Under the pieces are notes generated by a model. It did no database searches. It saw nothing but the letters and a program-made list of their open reading frames with translations, and was not told the origin of the DNA. Positions 39,801-51,800 of a stretch of 64,000 bases of DNA are shown piece after piece. Positions within the stretch are counted from its first letter, which is position 1. Each line of letters starts with the position of its first letter. A program made the translations under genes and the position numbers. Source of the stretch: Henricia sp. BOLD:AAB3569 (taxonomy: Eukaryota > Echinodermata > Asteroidea > Spinulosida > Echinasteridae); the NCBI GenBank assembly GCA_037783545.1, contig JBBELK010000329.1:310001-374000 (forward strand), given 5' to 3'.

Positions 39801-42800
39801 CCTAATAACTAATAATAATAATAATGCTGGATTCTTGTATAGCGCACATGTCTACCCTACAGGGTACTCCTGGCACGGTTGCCATTATTACCGCTGCCAA
39901 TGGGAAATAACCAGAACCATTTCGCTTCAACTAGGTGGCTACCTGGCCAAGGCGCACAACCCTATCAGAGCACTTTGATTGTGGCATTCCCCCTAACGGC
40001 TCCCAAAATATCTCTCGGGTGGACAAGGCAATTGAGACTAAGTGTCTTCCCCATGGACACAAACACGTTGGCACAAGTGGGGCTCGAACCCATAACCCCT
40101 CGATCACGAGGTGTACCCACCCCCACTAGCAAACAGAGTTGTGGGACATCGCCCTTTAGAAATAGAGTGAAAATCACTCTAAAATTACTCTAAAGTGAAG
40201 ATTAGGTTTAAGGTTAGGTTTAGGGTTAATCACTGTACCGGTAAAATCACCCTAAATAGAGTGAAAATCACTCTAAAATTACTCTAAAGTGAAGATTAGG
40301 GTTAGGGTTAGGTTTAGGGTTAATCACTGTAAAATCACCCTAAATAGAGTAGAAATCATAATCCTAATTTAATTTCCACTCTATTTGGAGTGATTTTAGA
40401 GTGATTTTTTACTCTTTCAGTGAGTTTTAGGAAAACACTTTGTGGGGACAGGAAAAATGTCCCCACAACGATTTGTAGTCTCCATACCAGCGATGAACTG
40501 GTCAATGTCCCCACAGCTAGGGGGAAACAGTGCACTAGACCACACATGCCCCACAATTGTTAATGTAAATTGGAAATCTCTGACTTAAAATATATAAGGC
40601 ATAGCTACGTGTACATGTACATGTAGGAAACATTCATTTTGGGTATATGACATGAAAACAAAAAGATGTCGGCTAGTTTACATTTTGAAGAGTTTCTAAT
40701 AATTATCTGATTCCCCCTGCCCCAGGTGCCTACTCAGACTGGCTAGCTGACACACCAGATGCTCTCAGGACAGTCATACCAGTTCTTCTCACAGGTGGGT
40801 TTTTGGCAAATTTTCCACAAGCCAATTCAGTGGCATGGATCTCTGCCAAAATGAACCGTAGTCGCGCAGGCTGGGTCAAGTTTTTGCGACCATTAGTAGA
40901 AATCTGTGCAGATCCACGTTCATTAAAAAAAATTTAAAAACACAATGGAAAGTCCTGGCGGTGCCCAGATAATGCCTGGAATGTCCGTGTTCCGCCTGGA
41001 CTTTCATTGTGTTTTTGTATTTTATTGAGTGTGGATCTGCTGCAAATTTCCAATTATTGTCGCGAAATCCTGACCTAGCCTGCGCGACATACGGCTCAGA
41101 CAATGGGTCGTATTAATAAAAACTAGCAAATGCTAAGAAGTTCAAGTAAACAGGTAAAGCATTTACTACGAAGTATAAGCATTTAGAATAAGCAAATGCT
41201 TCGATTTATATGAATAAAAAGTTTCTTTTACTGTTGAGCATGTACTAGTAGAAACGGTAGTAAATGATTAATACTTGTGGTTGCCTGCACAGTTGAATGG
41301 CTTTTAACAATAATGCTTCTATTGTCTGTGTACGTACACAGAGCTATGGAAACCCTGAAAGGACGTCGTAAAAGCTGAAAAAGGACATGAGTTGAGTATC
41401 AGCGCGTGACTGAAATCAGTGCAAATGTTTGTATTTAGATTCAGGACAATCTCATTTTAGGGCACACCTTTTTCTTCCAAACTGCAATCCTGAACGCTAC
41501 CATTTTGTGCACTAGTATTTGGTTATCCCTTTTCAAGTCTGCCCATACCCAGCCTTAAATATTATTTAGTAAATACTCGAAAATACTAGCACTTACTCAT
41601 TTTTATTAATACCAATCAAAGCAAATGCTACTTGTCTAGCAAATGCTGAACATCAAAAAGTAAATACTTTAAGTATTTAGCAAATGCTTTCCAGTAAAAG
41701 CATGTACTTAGTTTTTATTCATACAAACGTAAGTAAATGCTTCAAAATTGGTAGTAAAAGCAAATTCTAGTTTTTATTCATACGACCCAATGGGTCGTAT
41801 GAATAAAAAGTAGTAAATACTAAGAAGTATTAGCAAAAAGTAAAAGAATTTACTTCAAAGTAGAAGCATTCAGTAAAAGCATCTTCTACATTCCGTATGA
41901 ATAATCTTATTCTTTTACTGCAAAGCACTCACTTAATTCTTTGTAGTAAATGCTTCTGCAAATCATGCTGCGTGCATGGCCGAATGACTTTGAAGAAATA
42001 AAACTATTTCCTTTGTGTTGTAAAACCATTCACGTACACTCCACACACACGCACTCACACACACAAGCAGTATTAGGTTAGAAGTTAGAGTTAAATCCAA
42101 AATCTACAAGTCAGCCATGAGTGATGTTGATTCTGACCATCATGATGAAGGACACGCTTCTGGTTCTCAAGAATCAAAGCAAGACGTTTTCGTGAAATTA
42201 TTGACACATAATAGTGTGCTGTTGACATAAACCTTTCCCCGGCGAGGGACAACTATTCCTAAGGTATCTCTGGAGCTACCTTGAAAAAGGACAAGTAATT
42301 ACTTGCAATTTGTAGTATCTGCCCCCTTTTATTCATACGGAGTAAAGTAAACGCTAACAAGAAAAGCAAATGCTTTTCAGGTACAAGTAAATACTTTTAA
42401 CATTTAGAAAATACTTTCAAGTAAACGCTTTTACTCATTTTTATTCATACGGATGGTAGTAAATACTACAAATATTGAAGTAAAAGCAAATACTACTTTT
42501 TATTCATACGACCCAATGTGCTTGAAGATAACTTGCAGTGTTGTAGTACTTGGACTCCGTACTTATACTCGAGTACTACTTAATAATTACCATTTGTGAA
42601 GTACTTGAACTCGTACTCATACTTTGCATGCAACTTCTGCTTAATTGAGGGCGCCCTTCGTCATGGCTGCACCTATGAATGTTTGTGTCTGTAAAAATTT
42701 CAGATTTTAACTTGGATTTTGCTGTTTTTAATTGGATTTTTATCCTTTTGAGTATTTAATCATCTTTGTTGTGAGCTGTACTTAGAATTCTAGCTGTTCA

Positions 42801-45800
42801 TCGTGGGACTGAACTGTGCTTTTCTGGATTTTTTGTATCGTTTTGGGAATGACAACTGTGATCATTGTAAGACTGTTGTAGCTGGTTAGCAATCGTCAGT
42901 CTATTCCCGACACCATGGCATGCATTGGGCATTGTACCACCTTGAAGTTGGTTGTGCTATACATGTGCCTTCTTCATATACCGGTATGTGTTAGCAACCA
43001 AGCATCAGGAACACAGTGTCATGATCAGATTTTCTACTTTGGACTTGTGATTTCGCCCGTCACTCGCGGTGAGTTAATTGCTTCATCATCGTCAATCTCA
43101 TCTTGGCGGTCGAACCTGCCTAGGTCGAAGTTGTCTAAACATGGCTCCACATGTTTGTATGTGCCTTATAACCATCCGGTCATTGATATAACAATCGCAA
43201 TGGATATTTCTTTGAACCCGGGCCCAGTTTTATCGCCACATGTTGAGGAGGACTTGATGCAGAATGGAATTAATTCACTTGAACATATCAATACACCCTA
43301 TGTAGCTGCAAGTCAACTGTTGAACCATGCTCACACTTGTGCTCAGTACTGTAATTTTCGTCTGCCATACTCTGCTCTCCAGCTGTATAGTCTTCGCTCC
43401 AAGCATGCATTAGCACATGAAACAAGAAGGCATATCCATCTTCTTGGAATTGCAAAGCGAGCAAGGGGAAGTCGAGGTGGTCGGTGGACTTGTCGTGACA
43501 AAGCTGCAGAAAATGGCATGACCATTCCTGTCCTAATAACACCGAGGACATGCATGACTTACATTTCAAGTTCATGTTCACTGATGTCTCGTCCAAGATT
43601 GCTCGTAGACATTACCAGTCGCCCACATCAGCAGTTTATTCCTGTCATTAGCAAACGACAGTTCACAGATTCTTACATGCACACTTGTGTCCCTTGTCCA
43701 CGAACATTGGTTCATGTCTGCATGTCTAAACGTGTTAGTGTACATGCTCATAAACACCGTGACCTTGAGATGTGTTCTGTGAATGTGAGGTCTTTGAAAA
43801 ACAAAATTGCTGATTGGATTGACTTTGTCTGTACAACTGGCGCTGATTTCTATGCACTGACTGAGACCTGGTTCAAGGCAACTGATGACGCGTATCGGAT
43901 TCAAGCGACTCCTGTTGGGTTCAAGCTGTTTGATGTACCACGGGTAGGACGAACAGGAGGTGGTACGGCACTTCTCGTTCGTGAGACTCTTCAAGTTACA
44001 AGACATCCTGGTGGAGAGCATCGGTCGTTTGAATCCTCAGAATGGTCAATTCAGTCAGCATCACAGACTTTACGTTTGGTCATCATTTATCGTCCACCTT
44101 ACTCCCCTTCCCACCAGGTTGGGGTAGCAATTTTTATTGATGAATTTTCAAACTATTTGGAATCTCTTGTAATGTGCAATGAACCATTAATTATTACTGG
44201 TGATTTTAATATACATGTTGATCGCAATTATTGCACTGACGCTGTAAATTTTTGTGAGTTATTGGAATCCATGAGTCTAATACAGCATGTTGGTTTTTCT
44301 ACACACATACATGGTCACACTTTAGACTTGGTTATAACTAGACAGTCAGAAGCACTAATAAGTGGCCTTGTTTCTGACCGTTTATTCTCAGATCATTTTG
44401 CTGTTAAATGTTCTCTTAATTTTATAAAGCCACCATTGACTGTAAAGAAAGTTTTTGTCCGAAAAACTAAAGACATTGACATGAAACAGTTTAAGAGCGA
44501 TATTTCAAGGGACATGTTTTCTAATTTGGGTTGTAATGTGCCGGTACATGCTAATGATCTTGCATTGTCTTATAGTACTACTTTGCAATCCTTACTTGAT
44601 GTTCATGCTCCTGTAAAAACTAAAACTGTTGTCGTGCGGCCCACAGTGCCATGGTTTAATGATGACATTAAGCAAGCCAAGCGTTGTAGAAGGAAACTTG
44701 AAAGGAAATGGAGAATGACAAAACTGGATTCTGATTTTATTCTTTTTAAGAGTTGCAGAAATCGGGTTATCTCTCTTATGAATCAATCTCGATGTGATTA
44801 TTATAACAATTTTATTAGTGATAACAGTGGTGATCCCAAGCGGTTTTTTAGGGCTAGCACCTCTCTTTTTAAGATTCAAACTAAAGTGCTTCCTTCACAT
44901 TTACTTGCCAATGATATGGGTTTGTTTTTTATAAATAAAATTAAGTCCATTCGTTCCAAATTGATTGGCACCGATAATATCAACAGTTTGTCTTTACATT
45001 GCCATGCTAATACAACGTCAATTTCACAGCTTACGGATTTTGATCTTCTTACTGAGGACTACGTCAAGAAACTTATTACTGGTTCATGTAAGAAATCGTG
45101 TTTACTGGATCCAATCCCAACTCATTTGGTAGCTGAAAACTTGGATGTTTTATTACCCTTCATTACTCGGATTATGAATGCTTCACTGGAATCAGGCTGC
45201 TTTCCAGACACATGGAAGTCGGCAGTTGTGCTACCTCTACTTAAAAAACCAGGTCTGGAGGCTAAGATTGAAAATTACCGACCAGTTAGCAACCTTCAGT
45301 TTATTTCAAAGTTGCTGGAAAAGGCCGTTTGCGATCAATTACAATGTCATTTAATTAGTCATAATTCTTTTCCTATGTTTCAGTCAGCGTATCGTAAATT
45401 TCACAGCACTGAAACAGCATTGTTGAGAGTAAAAAATGATTTATTATTGGCTATGAATAACAAACAGGTTACCATGCTCGTGCTACTTGACTTAAGTTCC
45501 GCTTTTGATACATTAGATCACAGCATCCTTGTTGACACTCTTAGGACAAAATTTGGAATTGACGGTATTGTTCTTCAGTGGTTTAGATCATATCTGAGCA
45601 ACAGATCTCAACGCATTTTGGTCAATGATAAGTTATCGGATAAGTTCACTCTTGAGTGGGGTGTCCCGCAGGGTTCCTGTTTGGGACCTTTATTATTTAT
45701 TTTATATACAAGTGAGTTATTTGATATTGTAAAATCTCATCACCTTCAGGTTCATTGTTATGCGGACGACACACAATTGTATATCTCGTATTCACCTGAC

Positions 45801-48800
45801 GTTGTTGGGTGTCAAGAAATGGCCATAGCTAACATGGAATCTTGTATTAAAGACTTGCGTACTTGGATGTCAACCATGGGATTATTTTTAAATGACAGTA
45901 AATCTGAATTAATAATTATTGGTACTCGTCAGCAGGTAGCAAAGGTTAAGATTGATGGTTTACAGGTTGGTGGAGTAGTTGTCCGCCCTGTGACCCTGGT
46001 TCGGAATTTGGGAGCATGGTTTGATGTTAATTTATCCATGAAGGACCATGTGGTCAAAACATGCAATTCAGCTTTTTATTACTTGCATAATATTAAATCA
46101 ATTAGAAAGTATCTTACACGTGCCAGTACTGAAACACTTGTTCATGCTTTTATAACTTCCAAGTTGGATTATTGTAATAGTTTACTCTATGGGATACCGT
46201 CTGTGCATATTGATCGCCTTCAGCGAGTCCAAAATGCATGTGCTAGACTTGTGTGTAATAGGTACAAGTACTGTCATGTTACACCTCTTTTCCTAAATCT
46301 TCATTGGCTTCCAGTGAAGTTTAGAATTGTTTTTAAAGTATTGCTACTTGTTTTTAAAATTTTGCATGGTGATTGTCCGGAATATTTGGCTGAGCTTATT
46401 ACTATTCGCCCAGTGTCTCATTATAGCCTCCGTAGTTCTAACCCGAATAATGGCGTTCTTCTTAAGCACCTTGCCAAACGTAGTAGATTGTCTTTGGTCG
46501 ATCAGGCTTTTCAATATGCCGCTCCATCGCTTTGGAACAAATTGCCTGTCCAAGTGAGGAATGCCACTAGTATAGTCTCTTTCAAAACCTTCCTTAAAAC
46601 CCATCTTTTTCAGAGTGCTTTTAATGTGTAAAATTTAATTGTACCTTAATAATTGACTTAATTGATTTTAACTTTTGTAATTTTTATGTTTTGCTGTAAG
46701 GCGCACTTGAATATTTGTTTAAGTAGAATTTGCGCCAAATAAATGCATTATATTATTATTATTATTATTATATTGTTGTGGTAAATAATTTTAGAACTCA
46801 CTTTGTAAGTTTGTGATTATCAAGGGAAACTGCATTTGGCTTACTGTGAAAGAGAAATAATTGTTCAGATACATGTAGTAGATAATGGGTCATATTTATA
46901 AAAACTAGCATTTGATTTTACTGCCAGTTTTGGAGCATTTACTTGTGTTTGTATGAATAAAAATAAATTTTACTGGAAAGCATTTGCTAAACATTTAAAA
47001 AGTATTTACTTATTGATGTTTTAGCATTTGCTAGACCAGTAGCATTTGCTTCAATTTGTATGAATAAAAAGGAGTTGAGTGCTAGTAAATTTGAGTATTT
47101 ACTAGTTAATTTTCAAGGCTGGGTCTGTGCAGACCAAATACTAGTGTACAAAATGGCAGAGTTCAGGATTTTAGTTTGGAAGGAAAAGGTGTCTGCCTCT
47201 AGGAGGGATTGTCCTGAATCTAAATGGGTCTGTCCACAGTAATGGGGTACCTTTGAAAAATAAGTCAATAATTCCTTTCAGATGTCTTTAGTTTATCTCA
47301 GAATTAAAGAAATGTCCTTGTTTTGTTCTCAGGAGATAACTTTTGCCCAAAAAGGTAAGAAATTGCTGCCACGACATACATTTTTGAAAAGCTTGTGTAC
47401 AAATTTTCCTATTACGTATGTAACAAGGACAGACCATTTTGTGACATTTTTTTCCGTCTTTGTTACATGCGTAATAGGACAATTTGTGCACAGGGTTTTC
47501 ACAAATGTATGATGTAGGATTATTTTTCGTACTCCTTGGTGAAAAAGTTATTTCCTCAGTTTAGCTTGATAATTTAACACATGTTTAAAGATAAAATTAA
47601 GACATTTGAAGTGAACTGGGACCTAAGATCTTGAATGTTACAGAAATGTACCCCATTACTCTGGAAAGACCCAAATACAAGCACCTATACCGATTTGAGA
47701 GAGTAGGAAATATGGAACGGACATGACTAATTATATCTTGTATGTTAAGGAGGTGCATGCCAGCCGTGCGCTGATTCTTGGCCCACGTTTTTCAACTTTT
47801 TACGACGTCCTTCCAGGGTTTCCATCTGTGTGTGCGTCCGTACCTATACAGACAATAGAAGCCATATTTTTAAAAGCCATTCAACTTTGTAGACAACCAC
47901 AAGTATTGAACATTTACTACCATTTCTGTTAGTAAAGAAACTTTTTATTCATATAAATTAAGGAATTTGCTTGTGGGTAATTCCCAAAATTAGGGCTCCA
48001 AAAGTGTGACATGCTTTTTAAGATTTCCAAGTGTTTTTAGTGATTGAAAGTGCTTTCCTAGTAAAAAATTATTATTCTTATTTTAACAAATGCCACTTAA
48101 ATTGTATGTTTGTGTGTAGATATGGCACCAAGGTTAATGCAAACTCATTCTACAGCCAATTTTCATTGCCGTACATGTAGGTAACCCGGGACACCAAACT
48201 CCTATTCAATACCATGGAACAAATTATAAGCCTTTATGGTCTTTTGTTTTGAAAAAATATTCAAGAAAATGATGCTGCCCCTATAATCACAGGCCACAGT
48301 CCATTACTGAGAATTTGTGAGTGGTGATTTTTGAAGCAGAGTGTGTCGTACGTAACTGGGACACCAAACATTATGGACTCCTAATTTTGGGAATTACCCT
48401 CTTGTTCTAAATGCTTCAACTTCGTAGTAAATGCTTTTATCATTTGTTTAAACTTCCTAGCATTTGCTTCTTTTTTCCCTGAACTGCATACTAGCTTTCC
48501 AAAGGGTTACTTGTGAAGATAATTTAAATTATACACCTCATTCTTTATAATTAGTTTTTTGGGATATTTTCCAAGGACTCTTATAAAAAAGCTTTGCGGT
48601 TTTTAGTTTTTATTTATTTATTTTTTAGTTTCACACTATCATAAAAATCACGGTTACGTTTTGTGTGGATTGCTCCATTGTCTTTATAGGTCTGAATGAC
48701 CCTGAATTGGCTGCACCAGCAACCATGTCCCTAAAGGATATCTGCTTTGAGTGTCGGAAGGACTTGAAGCCGTATGCTGAAACCATCTTGAGTGCTAGTC

Positions 48801-51800
48801 AGGAGGCTCTAAGGAGAAATACCATCAAGGCAAGAACAATTGCGCATCTTTTAGTAGGGTGGATTCTTACTGAGCCTCTTTTGCGCGTAAATGCGACCTG
48901 CGTTGCTTTCAAAAAACGTATGGGCGTGACAACATTGTTCATGTGTCAAGAACAGACCGCCTGAACTCGACCAAAAAGTTGTCACATGGCCCTTGCGCAA
49001 TACATGTATTTGACCCAACCGTATATGGGTACCAGCAAATACTGTTGGGGGTTAACCCGCAGTGTGGTCCATGTAAATGTGGATACTGACACTGATTTGT
49101 ATTTTCCAAATGATGTAACTGGGTCTGTTCATGGAAAGGAGGCACCAATTTGTGACATGAGGATCGATTTCTGAAGTTTTAGCACATACTGAAATAATTA
49201 ATCTATGGATATTAAAGATTACAAAAAATACTTTGGGAGATAACTTGTCATGGATTTTTTGTATGATTGAAAAATGTGAATCTTTGAGGTAAGTTATACA
49301 AACAAATTTGACTCCTTTATTAGAGAGTTTGAAAACGAGGTTTTAAACGTAACATGCAAGGACACCACGGTTACATTCACCACCACTTTTTGGCCTTGTC
49401 TTATGTCGGCCTAACAGATGATTACGATAAAATTCAAAAGGCATGATTATCTTCAGAATACAGGCATTACAACACACTATATTTAATTGGCATAATGCTT
49501 ATATTTATTGTACATCTATTTGAAGAAATTTGAGGTGGGTTATATTACAAATTTGGGGGCCTTAGAGTCCTGTCTTCAAAAATCCTTTGATTGAAATTCC
49601 GCAGTTTTGTCTGTAGTATATCTTCTAGGATAGGGATCTTATCTAAACTCCTCAAAAAAAGTTCGGAAAGTCAAGTTTGACTGACGATTTCTCTCTTGTT
49701 ACTAAATAATTTCCCTTGAATTTGGTTCCATTGGAAAGCCCTGTTATTCCTCTTTACAGTGATGTGTCATTTGTTATGATTAATCAATTGGGGTATGTGC
49801 AGTATAGCGGAATACAGGGGTGGGTGGAAAGTGAAATGTCACAAAATTCACTGCTATTGTCATGCAGTGCATTCCCCTTTTGCTTGGAGGATGGGAATGT
49901 GTCAATGCACTTTTTGACAATAGCAATGCATTTTGTGACATTTCACTTTACACCCGCCCCCGTATTCAGCTGTGCTGCATATCCCCCAATTGCTTAATAA
50001 TAACAAATGACACATCATCGTAAAGAGGAATAACAGGGCTTTCCAATGATATATAATTCAAGGAAAATTATTTTGCAACAAGAGAGAAATCTTCAGTCAA
50101 ACTTGACTTTCCGAACTTTTTTTGAGGAGTTTATATAAATTTTGTTCCACTAAATAGGGATGATTCAGGAAATAGTGATTAACTTTTTAGCCAACTGCAT
50201 TGGTGATCCCTTTTGTGAACAGACCCAACTAGACATTCGCTATTTTCTTATTTAACACTTCTTGTTTCACATTTCCTTAACGATACTTCACAGAAACTGA
50301 CCTGAAATAAAACCCATTTTTCTCTTAACAATTCCTTTGACAGACCAGAGAGAGTGTACGTCTGATGGCCATTATTGGCTTTGCTCTATCAACGTTATCA
50401 CTACAAGAGATTCTAAGCTACCTACAAGTCATACTAACACCACAGCTACAGATACTTGAGAGTGCAATAAATCAGCAGGTATTGTACATAATACGAAACT
50501 ACTTGGCTGATCTTGTTGGGGTACTATAACTTAAGGCGCCCTCAGGTCGACCTATAATTCTCTTCGGCATAAAGCAAATAAAGTAATGCTCAGGCAACAA
50601 ACCATAACAAATCGTATAAGAATTGTTGAGCAAGCAGCAACTCGAATCAAAGTAATCACATTGCAACCGTTGGTCATGTCATGCACGATGTTAGTGCGGT
50701 TACTTTACATGGCCTCTGCCACTCCTCCCCTTAGGGCGGGTTCCCACTGCACTATTTTCATCCGTCAGACGTACATAAAATTGACGTACGTCGTCTCTGG
50801 TCCGTAAGTTTTTGGTCCATTAATACGTTTTCAATGTGAACCGTCTAAAAATCAGCTTCATTTACGTCTGTCGAGTAGAAAAATCAACGTATCCGAAGGT
50901 TTCATACGTCAAATTGACAGATGACGGAAGAGTTGATCCGAAGTCTACTTGTCCGTCAAATTTTTATCCATCGCGTCCGTTGTACGTACAACAGTGCAAT
51001 CAAAATACATCCAACATAGGATGGTTTTCTGAAGCGGTTCGCTGAATGAGAGATCCTGTGGTGGATGTATTCTTTGTTTTTCAATGTGTAGCTAAATGGG
51101 TGTCGGAATCGAAGCTAGCTTTACTCGGGTGGCTGAAATCGACGGATGAAACATCACGTGGCTCTGTGACGTAAGTGAATTTCCTATGCGCACATGCATT
51201 TTGTTCAATTCCCTACGTGGTTGGCTGCGTCTGGTATGAACCGCTGGTGAAAATGTACAGAACGGACAGCTCCTGGAACAAATAAACCTTATTGACGTTC
51301 TCAAAGCATCATGGGATTGGATGACAAGTAAAGCTGGCAATTTTCACACAAACCTATGGGGCTCTGGGGACTTGACAATGTTCATGGATTTTATTTCATT
51401 TCTGTGAAGCGATTGACATGTGATCTTCCCACACGTTCTTCATCAAGGAAAAATGCAATTTTTGACAAATATCATTTTTATTCTAACTGTAGTAAAATGA
51501 AATAAAATGAGAAAATTTAAAATAATGCACAGCACCAGTTTGTACTTTACAAAAGAAAGCACCTGATTGGCTCTAACGTGGTAGCTCAACCCTGGCTCAA
51601 CCAATCGTGACAACCCTTCTATAATAGTACAAACTGGCGCCGTTCAAAAAGTTTTCAAGAGTTTTCTTGGTTTATTTCATCTAAGCTCAATTAAAATAAA
51701 AATTATATTTGGGTCTTTCTATAAATTAGGGGTCCAAAAGTGTGACATTTAGTGTCCCCCGTTACACCTGATATGTGTTACTTTTCGTACAAAAATCATT

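Larger units (their letters stand above)
42660..46771 (+). mobile_element. CR1/L2-type LINE, ORF intact, in sense with IPO13
   Basis: A long open reading frame (42915-46631) with endonuclease and reverse transcriptase. The short 3' UTR contains AAGGCGCACTTGAAT and AATTTGCGCCAAATAAATGC, ending in (ATT)n at 46751-46771, typical for CR1/L2-type elements. The 5' boundary (about 42660) is a guess; no target duplication was identified. It separates family U elements 1-2 from element 3. The ORF having no stop or frameshift suggests recent insertion. Confidence 0.85.
46887..48480. repeat. Family U element 3, broken by two insertions
   Basis: Starts AAT/GGGTCATATTTATAAAAACTAGCA at 46887 with AGTAAATGCT-type words. 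It is interrupted by family H copy 3 (47226-47672) and family G copy 4 (47975-48399), and resumes with AGTAAATGC words at 48425-48475. No right terminus is found. Confidence 0.7.

Noticed and set aside
40161..40345. Interstitial telomere or chromosome-fusion scar
   Set aside because: TTAGGG blocks are short, occur at the same place in two tandem units and lie inside an inverted-repeat element.
41105..42514. CRISPR-like array because of evenly repeated AGTAAATGCT words
   Set aside because: Repeats are short, irregularly spaced and occur in both orientations, and the DNA is from an animal.
43288..44021. Reverse-strand ORFs of 70-147 codons across the LINE
   Set aside because: They are shadows of the LINE reading frame and have no recognised features.
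48830..48853. Extension of exon 17 to a GT donor at 48854
   Set aside because: It would add eight residues absent from the family, and the site is a poor match; the GC donor gives exact colinearity.
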